A stretch of 64,000 bases of DNA from Chlamydoabsidia padenii. Lineage: Eukaryota; Mucoromycota; Mucoromycetes; Mucorales; Cunninghamellaceae. The translations under genes and the position numbers were made by a program. The number at the start of each line of letters is the position of its first letter. The stretch's first letter is position 1. Location: NCBI GenBank assembly GCA_025330725.1, contig JAIWND010000001.1, positions 868,001 through 932,000 on the forward strand. The letters are read 5' to 3'. The notes under the pieces were generated by a model. The model had not been told where the DNA came from. It searched no databases and saw nothing but the letters and a program-made list of their open reading frames with translations. Shown here one piece after another: positions 22,164 to 33,986 of this stretch.

Positions 22164-24512
22164 TTAGCACCAGCCCAAAGCCATGGAAGCACTAAGGGGG
22201 ATCAAAAGAAGGGTAAAAAGATAAATGGATTGGAATGACCACTGTAATGTCGCCAACCAGCCTACTACTAAACTACCAAAGGCAGGACCAAAGCTACTAT
22301 ACAAAGCCGACATTTTCCCTCGTAGCATCATCCGGTCTTGACAATGGGACAGGAAGAAGTAATCCACTTGATAGGATGCCATTAACCAAATCGTATGTAT
22401 ACAACTACCTAATGAGAGAATAAGAAAGAAAAAAAAAGGGGGGGGATAGTGAGTATGTGGAAACTACCTGTTTTCTTTTGTTTTGAAACCCTACTTACTT
22501 TGAGTGATGTGTAATGCAAAGAGACAAAACAGTGACCACCAATGTTGTTCTTGATGACAAGGTAAACAGGCATAAATGAATATGCAGAGCATCAATACCA
22601 GATGAGCCAAAAGGACACCATTCCGAAGAGAGTAATGTTCCAGCACTAGAGGTACACAATGGGTGGTGACCATATCAGACAAACAACCTATCAAAACCAT
22701 CAATCCTACACTATGCATTGGCAAGGTATAATAATCATAGTAGATCAATGGTGCCCAAAGTATCATAGGCGCATATACTAATCCCATAATAAAACAATTG
22801 GACATGATAAGAAGATGGGTCTGCTTTTCGTCGTCGTCATCGTCGTCGTATTTGCCAAGGTGCCAATCCATCAAGGAAGGCGATAGTTGCTGCTGATGTT
22901 GCTGTTGCTGTTGTTGTTGTTGCTGTTGTTCTTGTTGGAAAAAGGTTGGTCGGAATCGTGGAAAGACTGTGATTAAAACAATCATGGGAATATCACCTGG
23001 TGGATAAGGTAAGAGTGCGAGAGACATGGACATGAATGCTGCTGAATCCGTTAAGGAAGGCGTGATGGTGACAGAGTTGGATGTAAATGGATCGCTTCTG
23101 CTTCTTCTTCGTTTGTGATCATCGTCATAACGTCCAGGTTTTAAATAGGCCGAGTCTATCATTAAGGCTGGAAGTGGAAGTGTAGAGTGATCAAATGGTG
23201 AAGGTGTCTGTGGTGATGAAAGAGCTGGTGTGGATGATGATGATGAGGCTGTAGGTAGACTATATGAGATGGGTGTAAATTGGAAGGTACTATTATCCAG
23301 TAAAAAATCCATGCTATTTGTCATGTTAGAGGTAATACTGGAGGCTCGTGGTGGTGTTGGTGGCGTTTGCTGAAGCATCGTGATATCTTCTTCTGATATA
23401 TGAGATAGATGATCACCAAATAAGCTGTAAGGTTTGTAGGCAGTGTAATAATATGGTGAAGATGAGATGGTGGTTGCTGCTGAGTCTAATAACAGGGGTG
23501 CTCCATTTTTCGTAATATTGAGATCGGCATTTTGAGGTGATCGACTATAATCCATCTGGCCGTCGTATTCCGCAGATTGATGAAGGTGGTGATGATGATG
23601 ATAATAGTGATGATGAAAGTGGTGGTAATGATGATGGATATAAAGACGTTGAGCTTGTTGACTGTTAATCGAATCGCTTGTGTTGTTGTTGTTGTTGTTG
23701 ACATAGTATTGTGGTAATAATGGTGGTTTCGTCAACAGAGGTGATGTTTCCATTGAAGGATATTCTTCAGAATGTAATCCAAGCAAAAGAGGGTCTGCAG
23801 GCTGCACTGTTGTTGATAAGGATAGTAAGAATAAGGCTGCACAACCAATCACCACGGTGCCCATCAATGTATCAAAGTCATGATCATCATCCAAAAAGCA
23901 TCCGATTCCCAGCGCAGTGATTCCCAAACTGAGCTTGCCCCACCGTCTTTCGGATTCTGTATATGCATATCACATACAAAAATGGGATAAAAAGATAATT
24001 AGCGAATAAACATGTATGTCCCTAAAAAAGAATCTTCTAATCCTACCATACCCCTTCAGTAGTAAGGACTACCCCGTCGTTTTGTTTTTTGTTTTTGTTT
24101 TTTTCTATCACTTACCGTATAGTAATTTGTAATCACCAAGGATTTTGATAATAGCACTATCAATCAAGCAGCCAAGAGGTTGAAAGAACCATCCATCTAA
24201 TACCATACAAAGAATTGCCGCTGGCCAAGATAACCAAGTGTCAGGAGGAGTCGATAATAATAGTACCAAACTCGCTGCACCAAGAGCTGTCAGTAAACTT
24301 GTTAATACACCATGTAACAAAGGTTCACGTTGATCCACCCAAGCAGTCCAAAACCCATAGGCAATTGTTCGTGTCGTCAGTGCAATCGCTAAAAGAATGG
24401 CTATTCGATAATAATTAAAGTGTAGTAGATGGAAGAAGTAGAGAGGAAGGAATACATGCACACTAGAGGCTACTCCATGAGCTATTGTCAAGAATTTAGG
24501 CCAAAAGAGCAT
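22164..24512 (-). CDS. MFS-like membrane transporter with a long His-rich central loop, 3 exons
   Basis: Exon 1 is 24116-24512, exon 2 starts at 23956, and the last exon ends at 22164; phases agree, giving ~700 residues. The N-terminal half has MFS_1-like helices (FLPLYFFHLLHFNYYRIAIL, RTIAYGFWTAWVDQREPLLH). The C-terminal half has GLVYAPMILWAPLIYYD and MSALYSSFGPAFGSLVVGWL. Between them is a ~330-residue hydrophilic loop with a striking run of His/Tyr (HHHYHHFHHH type, encoded near 23590-23640), poly-Ser, a poly-Gln/His tract and an acidic DDDDDDE cluster. Substrate unknown; the His-rich loop is reminiscent of metal-handling transporters, but that is inference. Confidence 0.72.
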
Positions 24513-26287
24513 ATGAATGTCAATTTTTTTTAAAATAAAAATAAAAAAGAAGAAGCGAGAAGAAGAAAGAAGGGGAACTTGATTTTTGGACAAAAGAGAA
24601 AAAAAAAAAAAAAAAAAAAAAAAAAGCGGGTTTTGAAATTTCCCTATCGGCTTCCTCCTTTGATTCCAAGATGGAAAGAACTATTTCAAGGGGGTGGTGT
24701 GAGTGAGACAAAAGTCGATCTATACAACCATTTGTTTACTTTCCAGGACTTCTTTGTAAACTTGATTTTTATCATTGTTACGGTCTTTTTTGTTTTTTAG
24801 GCTCCAAGCATTATCAAAGGACATTTCTTCTTCCCCTTGCTGTTCATTTCCGAAAAGCATGAACTAAACTTTCATTTTCCAGAAAGTATGTATGTCCCTG
24901 GCATCTTATTGACACTGATCAACGGGTCTGAGTTTCTCTCCTTTATTTCTCTGCATTGACGACAAATCACGTTTTTAAATCCCGCCTTTTTCGTTTGATC
25001 TCAAATGCAGCTCAAGGCAGTTTTACAAAAAAAAAAACCACATACACAATAAAGTGAAACACTATTAAGTGAAAAAGTATAGACCATTCGATAATACTTT
25101 TACTTTTAAATAAATCTCTCCCTGAACTTCAGACCTGTTTCTTAAAAAACTTGAAATGGTACCTGGAAATTTAAATTCCGCTTGCCTCCACTATCAGATT
25201 GAAATCATAAAGTTCCATTATATTATACAAGAGTCATTGGGCTCAACAAAGATGTTGGTGTTAATAGAAAGGTACCCAGTAAGATTGAAAGTTGATACGT
25301 ATAAAAATAGAAACCAAGTGAGTGGAACCCTAAATTGACAAGGGCAGGCAAATTACCCAACCCATCGCTGTCAAAAATACGGAAGGTTCATATCCCAGAT
25401 AAGATCCTTTATGCGCCAATGAAAAGCGGTGAGTATGAGATTGATGAAGATGATGCATATAAATAAAGTGGTCCATACACGGCTAGAATCGCGTACCAAA
25501 CATAGGTCGGATTAAAACTGGTTGTTTGATTTTATGTCGTATGCTATTCAAGGAAGAAGAAGTGGATCAAGTCATTTATGGGTCTGATTCAATGTAGTCA
25601 TTTCACTGCTATCATTCTAAAATCATATTATACACATTTTCAAAATTTTCAAATCCGATCTGTCGACCTTCCCCCTCGCCATGAATGCGGTATGTACGTT
25701 GGAAATGGACTGTGAAGCGTACATTTATATTGGAAATATATATATATAAAAAGAACTACAACAATTCTTATAATATCATCTTGAACATTGTAAGTGCGTG
25801 ATACTCTATTTCCCCCCCCCTGAGTGTGGGTAGTTTGATTATTGAAACACCGACCAATGCAAAAATGGTTATTGATGTAAGAATAGGATTAAAGCGTATC
25901 AGCCCAAGTGGTAAAGGCTATGATTTGCGGTGAAGGTAGCCGACACGTAAAAAAGAAAGTTGACATTTTGTTACAATCACATGCATCACATTGCGTCTTT
26001 GTGTGGGGTGGGGGGTACAAGTCAATTTATCATACTGGTGTTCTGAGTACTAGAGTCTCGTTCTTTTTTTTTTTTCCTCAACTTGTCATGAGTGAACAAC
26101 TAGTCTCTACACTTGATCATCATCAATGAACATGGGCAGTTGGAAAATACATCACTGCTTGATTCACATTTAAACCCCGCATTTTCACGAGTCCCTCATC
26201 GGCTTCCCAGACCGTGCAAAAAAATATAAAGTTTCAATTTTCAAATTTCTTCGCTCTTCTTCTTTTCCTTTTTTATTTCTGAACCCA
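24513..26287. other. Gene-free region of 1.8 kb
   Basis: No supported gene. It contains a poly-A run (24600-24625), CGGGTTTTGAAA at 24627-24638 (115-126 bp upstream of the MFS gene ATG), TTTTTAAATCCCGCC at 24972-24986, and ATTTAAACCCCG at 26168-26179 (109-120 bp upstream of ERG7). Confidence 0.5.
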
Positions 26288-28910
26288 ATGACCATTAATC
26301 CAGAATCCTATAACACTGCTACCTTCAATCTCGATACTACACCAGCTTTTACGGATCTATCACGCTGGCGCTTACGTGTAGATCAAGGTGCGCAAACTTG
26401 GCATTATCTTGAAACGGACGAAGAATGTGAATTGTGGCCTCAAAAGGTACTTGACAAGTACCATCTTGGTCTTCCTACCGTAAGAACCCTCCCCCTCTGA
26501 TGGACTAGTTTTAATTTTACTAACCTCTTTTATTGATAGGATCTACCTGAACTTCCTTCTGCCAAGACACCTTTGGAATGTGCACGTAATGGGTTTGAAT
26601 TCTATCGTCATATTCAAACAGATGATGGTCACTGGGGCGGTGAATATGGTGGACCAATGTAAGTATATATTGGAATGAACAGTGACTCGACTCTCCTTCT
26701 CATTCTTTGTTATTTGACTAGGTTTTTAATTCCTGGTTTGGTGATTACCTATTATATTACTGGTACACCTGTACCCGAAGCGATGCGACTAGAATTAATT
26801 CGATATCTGTTGAACCGCGCACATAGTGAAGATGGTGGCTGGGGAATCCATATTGAAGGTGTCTCTACTGTGTTTGGAACTGCTTTGAACTATGTGACTT
26901 TACGTATCCTTGGTCTTGGTCCTGATCATCCAGCTATGGCGAAAGCCCGTGGTACTTTACATAAATTAGGTGGAGCGACGGGTGCTCCTGCTTGGGGTAA
27001 ATTCTGGTTGGCTGCTCTTGGTGTTTATGAATGGGAAGGATTGAATCCTGTTCCTCCTGAATTATGGTAAGTATGTCATTACTATATATCAAACATGCTC
27101 ATCCTCACTCTTTCTCTTTCTCTTTCTCACACTAGGGTGCTACCCAAATGGCTGCCTTTGAATCCTGGTAATTGGTGGGTCCATACTCGTCTTGTCTATC
27201 TTCCTATGGGTTACATTTATGCTCTACGACTCAGTGCTCCTTTGACTTCTTTCACTCAATCTCTTCGGGAAGAATTATATGTGCAACCTTATGATTCTAT
27301 TAACTGGGATCGACAACGCAACAATGTGGCCAAAGTTGATCTCTATACTCCTCATACCAAGATCATGGATGTATTAAACAGTAAGTACATGAACATCACA
27401 TACAATATAATAGAATAGAACTTGTCTCATTCTCTATTATTATTTTAGAAATGGTCACTTTTTACGAAAAGATTCCTTTCAGTTGGAACTGGTTACGACA
27501 ATACGCCATGGACGAAACTATTGAACAAATCAAGATGGAAGATGAAAACTCTTTCTTTTTGGATATTGGCCCAGTAAATAAGGTGATGAATTGGTTGGTG
27601 GTCTACTATCATTATGGCAAGGAATCTCGTGAATTCAAACTACATGTCGAACGGAACCTGGACTTTATGTGGATGGGACCTGAAGGTATGATGATGAACG
27701 GAACAAATGGAAGTCAGCTTTGGGATGCCGCCTTTATCGCTCAAGCATGTGTGGAAGCTCAACTTGCTGACAATGAAGCATACCGGGATAACATGATCAA
27801 GACTTTGGAATTTATCGATCTCACTCAGGTAATAATAAATAAAAGAGATAAAGTAGCACGATCACGATGATATACTTATCGTACTTTTAAATGATAGATT
27901 AAACGTGATGCACCGAACATGGATAGATGCTATCGACAACAATCAAAAGGTGCATGGCCGTTTAGTACTCGAGACCAAGGTTATACAGTCTCTGATTGTA
28001 CAGCTGAAGGATTAAAATCAGTCATTGCTCTTCAACAAACCAAGGGCCTACCTCAACTGGTCACTTTGGAACGTATGCAGGATGCGGTAGATGTCTTATT
28101 GACAATGCAAAATGCCGACAAAGGTTTTGCTTCTTATGAAACTATTCGTGGTCCTTCTTGGTTGGAAAAGCTCAATCCTGCCGAAGTCTTCAACAACATT
28201 ATGACTGAATATAGTTATCCTGAATGCTCTACTGCTGTATTAATGGGTCTTGCTGCTTTTAGAAAGGTGGATCCTACTTATCGACGTGAAGAAATCGACC
28301 GAACTGCCTCTTCTGTTTTACAATATATTAAAGCACAACAACGTCCTGATGGCTCTTGGTATGGCTCTTGGGCTGTTTGTTTTACTTATGCCGCTCTCTT
28401 TTCTTTGCAAAGTTTGGCAAGTATTGGTGAATTCTATGATAACAGGTAAAAATGAAAATGAAAAAAAAAAAAAAAAGTATCATATCAAATTAACATTTCT
28501 TTCTCTCTTTTTTTTTTTTTTTTTTTTTTTTTTTCTTCCTTAGTGAACATGCTCGAAAGGGATGCGATTTCTTGCTATCAAAACAAGAAGTAGATGGTGG
28601 ATGGGGTGAAAGCTACAAGTCTTGTGAAGATCGTGTCTATACGCATAATAGTCAATCTCAAGTAGTCAACACCGCCTGGGCTGTCATGTCTCTTATGGAA
28701 GCCAAATACCCTGAAGAAGAACCTATCCGACGTGGTATTCAATTTATTATGCAACGACAACAATCTAATGGTGAATGGTTACAAGAAAGTATCGAAGGTG
28801 TCTTCAACAAGAACTGCATGATCTCCTATCCAAACTACAAATTCTCCTTCACCATCTGGGCTCTTGGTAAATATGCTCGTACTTATGGCGACAAGGCTCT
28901 TTTAATCTAG
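26288..28910 (+). CDS. ERG7: Lanosterol synthase (oxidosqualene cyclase), 7 exons
   Basis: Cyclises (3S)-2,3-oxidosqualene to lanosterol, the committed step of ergosterol synthesis, at the ER/lipid droplet. Exons 26288-26479, 26540-26658, 26722-27066, 27136-27380, 27449-27828, 27898-28445 and 28544-28910 join in phase to 731 residues, the normal length. The catalytic acid motif DCTAE is present with Asp at about residue 460. Several QW repeats are visible (for example [68 protein letters not shown]). The Tyr in YNTATF and the end [17 protein letters not shown] are typical of fungal enzymes. Intron 6 has a ~32-nt poly-T. Confidence 0.97.
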
Positions 28911-29368
28911 TTAGTTACATACCTTAATATTGCTACCTTCACTTTATAACAATCATTACCTTATCAATAATAAAATTAGTAACTGTCAAAAATGAATATC
29001 CTTGTTTAACCAATCAAATTCGGCTCTATAGTTTTAAAATCCCGCCGTGGAAATTGTTGCGCCCAGGAATATATGAACTTTCCAAATCTTGAATCCTTTG
29101 TCCGTCCTCTTTTATTTCTTTTAGGTTAGTATCGACACATTGTGTGGTTTGGATAAAGTACAAATGGCCATTATGTTGGCGAAAAAAAAAAGGAGGGGGA
29201 TAAAGATGGATTGTGTATTGGGATGGATGGATGGATGGATGGATGGATGATTCTTTACTAACCAACTCTGTTTTATCATTATATAATAACGACTGTACCG
29301 CCCATTCTCTCATCCAACTTGCGACCTTCCTTAACACTCGATCGAACAAACAACACAGTATATAAACA
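28911..29368 (+). promoter_or_regulatory. ERG7 3' flank and uL2 promoter with GGAT microsatellite
   Basis: TTTTAAAATCCCG at 29032-29044, an A-run followed by GGAGGGGGATAAAG at about 29180-29205, and (GGAT)n at about 29221-29250. No other gene is seen. Confidence 0.45.
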
Positions 29369-30302
29369 ATGGGTCGCGTCATCCGTGCTCAAAGAAAAGG
29401 TGCTGGTAGCATTTTCAAGGCTCATACCGTCGGTCGCAAAGGTGCTGCTAACTTGCGTGTGAACGACTTTGCTGAACGTCATGGTTATATTCGTGGTCTT
29501 GTCAAGGAAATCGTCCACGATCCTGGACGAGGTGCTCCTCTTGCCAAGGTTGTCTTCCGTGATCCCTACAAGTAAGTAATAGAAAGAAAGAAAAAGGATG
29601 ACTGACAATGTATAATTGATTAACACTCTTCTTTTTAATCTTTGTAATAGGTACAAGCTCCGTACTGAAACCTTCATTGCCACCGAAGGTATGTACACTG
29701 GTCAATTCGTCTACTGTGGTAAGAAGGCTACCTTGAACATTGGTAACGTCTTGCCCTTGTCCTCTGTCCCCGAAGGTACCGTTGTCTGTAACGTTGAAGA
29801 AAAGGTTGGTGATCGTGGTGCGTTGGCCCGTACTTCCGGTAACTATGCTACTGTCATTGGTCATGGTGAAGATGGCAAGACTCGTCTCCGTCTCCCCTCC
29901 GGTGCTAAGAAGATTATTCCCTCTACTGCCCGTGCTGCCATTGGTATCGTTGCTGGTGGTGGTCGTATCGATAAACCCCTCTTGAAGGCTGGTCGTGCTT
30001 ACCACAAGTACAAGGTCAAGCGTAACTCTTGGCCCAAGACTCGTGGTGTGGCTATGAACCCCGTCGACCATCCTCACGGTGGTGGTAACCATCAACACAT
30101 TGGTCACGCTTCTACCATGGCCCGTGATTCATCTGCCGGTAAGAAAAAAAAATAGAGAGAGAGAGTATTAGTTGTGGGGTTGTATGGATTGGTATCACTC
30201 ATGCATCTTTTTTTCTTCTTCTTTTATATAGGTCAAAAGGTTGGTCTCATTGCTGCTCGTCGTACTGGTCTTCTCCGTGGTACCAAGAAGCTCAAGGAAT
30301 AA
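29369..30302 (+). CDS. RPL2: 60S ribosomal protein uL2 (L8/L2), 3 exons
   Basis: Large-subunit protein at the peptidyl-transferase region. Exons 29369-29571, 29651-30138 and 30232-30302 give 253 residues, as expected. [20 protein letters not shown], the [16 protein letters not shown] segment and '[20 protein letters not shown]' (with the conserved functional His near the peptidyl-transferase centre) are unmistakable. Codon use is strongly biased (GGT, GCC/GCT, AAG, CTC), typical of ribosomal proteins. This is RPL8 in vertebrate and RPL2 in yeast naming. Confidence 0.97.
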
Positions 30303-31999
30303 ACTTTACACTATTGGTTACTCTATTACTATTCTCATTGTTTTAATAAAGAATGTGATCCTTTGATATTAGATTATGTTTGTCTTGTATATGTGTCTTT
30401 TTAATGTTTGTGGGATATATGTGGGTCTAATAGGAATGAATGACATTTATTATGGTGTATGTGTATACTTTGGCAACGATTATGTAGCCAGTAGTTAAAC
30501 AAATGCTTGGATTGAAAGGTTTTTTATTATAATGATGGTAATGATATCCTATTCTATTCTATTCTATTCTATTCATGCAATGTTATGACTTGAGTTTACA
30601 TTATAATCGGAGTAAAAGAAACAAAGTTGATGTGAGATGGTATGATCAAGCTGTTTGTCTTTACTATATGTTCCTCACCTATTATGATATCACATTGTCG
30701 AGGTTTTCCTTGTCCAATTCCCTGATGTCGGTGATGGTAGAGTCTTGATTTACTATATCTGTGTATGGGTGTTGGTCCATGTAATGATATCGTCACTGTT
30801 GTTGCAACGCCTAGAGCAATCAATTTCCTTGATTAGTTTTACATTCATAGCAGATAATGATTCCTCCCTCTTTTTTTTTTTTTTTTTTTTTTTTCAACTT
30901 ACCAATACCATCGACCAGGAATGATCGTTTAGATAAGGCTAGATATGCTATAATACCTGAATACTTTATACAGTGTCGATTCATGTTTGTTGAGGGGACG
31001 TTGGTCGTCTTTGGTGATGTGGAGTGCAGCTGGTCGGTATGAGGGTGAGCTTGTCAAGTGCTTACCATTACTATTGTCGTGTTACTATTAATATGTTTGA
31101 TCCAATGTAACTAATTGTAGATACATTGGTAGGGTATAAACTGGTTAGAACAATTATAATAGGTGGATGCATCAGGTTAGTAAAGCGGGTAGAAGTATAT
31201 ACAAAGTGCCACTTGTTTCTTACCGGTCAATGTCAAAGTGTTGAATCCTTTCGACCAATCAGTTGGTGATTATAATCGTTTATTAAATGGGTGAATGGGT
31301 ATTATGAGAGATTGGTGGGAAAGAAAAAGAAAAAGGAAAGAGATTACCCGACACCCTCTTTTTATGAAAAAAAAAGGGGGGGCGGGTTTTCAATTCATGA
31401 GTGAGTACCTCACAAACACATTGCTTATTCAACTAGCATTTTCTTGAAATGACTACATTAAAATATCTGGAACAACATTTTAAAAAAAATATATATATAT
31501 AAACATATATTAAAAAACATCGATTTATTTTGATTGATATGTTAAGCTTCTGAATGATGATAAAAGAGAACCCCAGTAAAAAGCACGTGATTTTTTAAAC
31601 GCCGACGTTGTGGTTTATATAATAAATATCAATTAATTTTTCTGTCAGAATCGACACATCTGAAGACATACGATTCGACGATCGCGGAGTTCCAATGGTC
31701 AGAAGAGCTGGATTAAAGCGGCGAAAGAAACGGAGATCCTCTTTCACATTTAAAGCCCGCTTCTCTGGATAGTTCTACAGCATTCTATTATACTTTCACT
31801 TCCCCAAATCATAGACTAGTTAGTAATGAAGCCCTGGAGACAGGTAGAAGTATCCAGAAGACATATAATAGTATAAATACATGTTTACTTTTATTCAAAT
31901 AAATATTATCCATCATTTTAATTAACAATCGCTATTTTAAATTTATAAACCCCGACCAATCTGCTATATATACTACATAGAGATTGACATTTCATATAA
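30303..31999. other. Largely gene-free region of 1.7 kb
   Basis: A possible small gene (30596-30984) is listed separately. Otherwise AT-rich with a CTATT tandem (30550-30574), TTTAAAGCCCG (~31749-31759) and TTTATAAACCCCG (31942-31954), the last only ~46 bp upstream of the tRNA gene. Confidence 0.45.
30596..30984 (-). CDS. Possible small two-exon gene, unknown function
   Basis: Exon 1 (30903-30984, MNRHCIKYSGIIAYLALSKR...) ends at a good GTAAGT donor. Exon 2 (30596-30810) starts after a CTCTAG acceptor and continues in phase (GVATTVTISLHGPTPIHRYS...) to a TAA, giving ~98 residues. No family recognised. The only evidence is the in-phase splice pair and openness on both sides; it could be chance or a non-coding transcript. 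Confidence 0.25.
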
Positions 32000-32072
32000 G
32001 GGGATCTAGCTCAAATGGTAGAGCGCTCGCTTAGCATGTGAGAGGCACTGGGATCAATGCCCAGGTTCTCCA
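32000..32072 (+). tRNA. tRNA-Ala (AGC anticodon)
   Basis: A 73-nt cloverleaf. The acceptor arm GGGGATC pairs with GTTCTCC plus discriminator A, including G3-U70, the universal alanine identity pair, and one T6-T67 mismatch. D arm GCTC/GAGC, anticodon stem CTCGC/GTGAG with loop TTAGCAT (AGC), T stem CTGGG/CCCAG. No intron. A run of eight T follows at 32074-32081, a pol III terminator. Confidence 0.95.
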
Positions 32073-33986
32073 GTTTTTTTTCACTCTGGTTGAAATTGAA
32101 TCGGCGATGCAATTATTTTGTTTTTTTCTGCTGTTACGGCTAATTCTGGTAGAATGTAGGGTAACTTGGGTATGAAAAGTGTGTATTGATATTGTAGATG
32201 TAGTGAGCACCAGAATCTTTTTGGTTTAGATTCAACCTTTGAGATGTACTTGAATGTACTTGTTAAATAAGAGAGAGAAAAAGAGAATCCCAATTTGGAG
32301 AGCGGGATTTAAAAGTAAAAATGGATGTAGATCTTGAATCAAAGTAAGATCAAATAAGACAATAGTTACGCTTGTAAGGTAACTGTGAATAAGACAAATG
32401 GCAATGATGAAGCCAATAAAACTAGATCTGTATCAAAGTAAGATCACAAAAGACAAACTTACACTTGTTATGTAATTTGATAGACAAAGTAAATAGCCAA
32501 AGAGATAAGCTCTTGTCAAGTTTTTTGGAGTTGAGAAACTTATTTATTAAAAAAACTAAAGATTCAAAAAAAAAAAATGGATGGAGCGATGTACTTGCAA
32601 ATGTAAGAGAGAAAAAAAGTAAATCCCAAAAAGGAATACGGGATTTGAAATCATAATAAAGGGGTAGTTTGGGGTGCATGATTGATGTTAGATATGTAGT
32701 AATCATCATTTTCACAGGGACTTCATTTATGATCTGTGACATATAACACATTTAGGTAAATGAAACAGGACAAAAAGTGATGATGACAGTTATTCGACCA
32801 TGATATGGTACTTTTTTTTTTTTTTTTTTTTTTTTTTTGTTCCATTATAATAATGATACTTTTAGTTTAACCATTATTAAAGCTCGTGGTACACCACGTA
32901 GTGTTGATAAGAGATGCCAGCAGGTCGTTCTTAAAAGATCATGCAATGCCGATTATGATCCATTGATTCTGGATCTCGACGATCCTATATGAAATATGCA
33001 TAACATAGGCAAACACTCTTTCTTGACTAACAAAAAAAAAATCCCCTTTCCCCTTTACTGTGAGTCACTTGCAATAACCCGAAAACAACCGATTTTCAAA
33101 AAGAAACAAATGTGGTACTTTATTTACATTATGATGATTCCGGGGCTGTCAATTTGGGGAACCAATGGGATCCGTTTGTATCATTAATGATTGACCAATT
33201 TTCATCAAGCAATGGTATCCGAGTAAACGGAGAAAATGAGACATAACCAAAAGTAACATATATAATCCTTGTTTGGTTGTATTCTGCTCCTGGTTGATTT
33301 CCGGGGATGTGCGGAGATTCAAGACGAAGATCTGATAAAAAAAACCAACATGATCTGTCATCTCATTTGGTTCTGGTTTTCAGGTTACACCATGCAAAAC
33401 GATTCCTATGAATGATCAACGTCTTCTTTCTCTATTTTCATTGTGATTGTCTTTAGATATATATATATATATTATAATCATTACCTGTTACATTCTCTAC
33501 TGACATCGAGTATGTAAGGTGTCATTGATAATATTGATGGCTAGATGAATATACGATATGCGCATTTGGAGGACCTGTCAAAAAAAAGAAATTTAAATCC
33601 CGACGACCCGACCTTTAGTTTTTGGTTATCAGATGAACTGGGGCTCTTTTTTCTTCATCAAATCCATCTGATAAAGTCATCTGTAAGCCCACCATTGTTA
33701 CAATTATAATTCTGAGTATTCCATAATGTAACCTTGATAGTGTATTGTCATGAACCTCTTTTTTTTTCTTTTTTTTTTTTTTAGCGAGCACACCAATGGT
33801 GACGATCTGACCTGATCAGTGTAAACTCAGTTCTATGTATGGTTTTAATCCCCTTTTTTAGTATAACATGTTAAAAAGTATAAAAAGAGCCACCTACGTA
33901 CAGGTTACTTTTTGTTGTTGTCCTTGATCGCTTCACAAAAGAAAAGGCTGGTAACTTTCAATCGGCGTTTCAATTTTCACTTCATA
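32073..33986. other. Gene-free region containing a diverged direct duplication
   Basis: Two related units of ~340 bp period are seen (about 32215-32400 and 32555-32700; see separate repeat). Also a ~25-nt poly-T at 32814-32838 and ATTTAAATCCCG at about 33590-33602. No supported coding gene. Confidence 0.5.
32220..32665. repeat. Diverged direct repeat pair
   Basis: First copy: AGATTCAA..., GATGTACTTG, TAAGAGAGAGAAAAAGAGAATCCC, then GCGGGATTTAAAAG, then ATCAAAGTAAGATC. Second copy: AGATTCAA at ~32565, GATGTACTTG, AAGAGAGAAAAAAAGTAAATCCC, ACGGGATTTGAAATC. A further shared block, ATCAAAGTAAGATCA with a following AGACAA, lies at ~32339 and ~32432. Identity is partial, so this is an old duplication. 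Confidence 0.55.

Noticed and set aside
29502..30107. 201-codon minus-strand ORF opposite uL2
   Set aside because: Shadow produced by the strong codon bias of the ribosomal protein gene.
33912..33986. Upstream start codon for the ferric reductase
   Set aside because: It would place 25 charged residues before a clear signal peptide; the Met at 33987 fits better.
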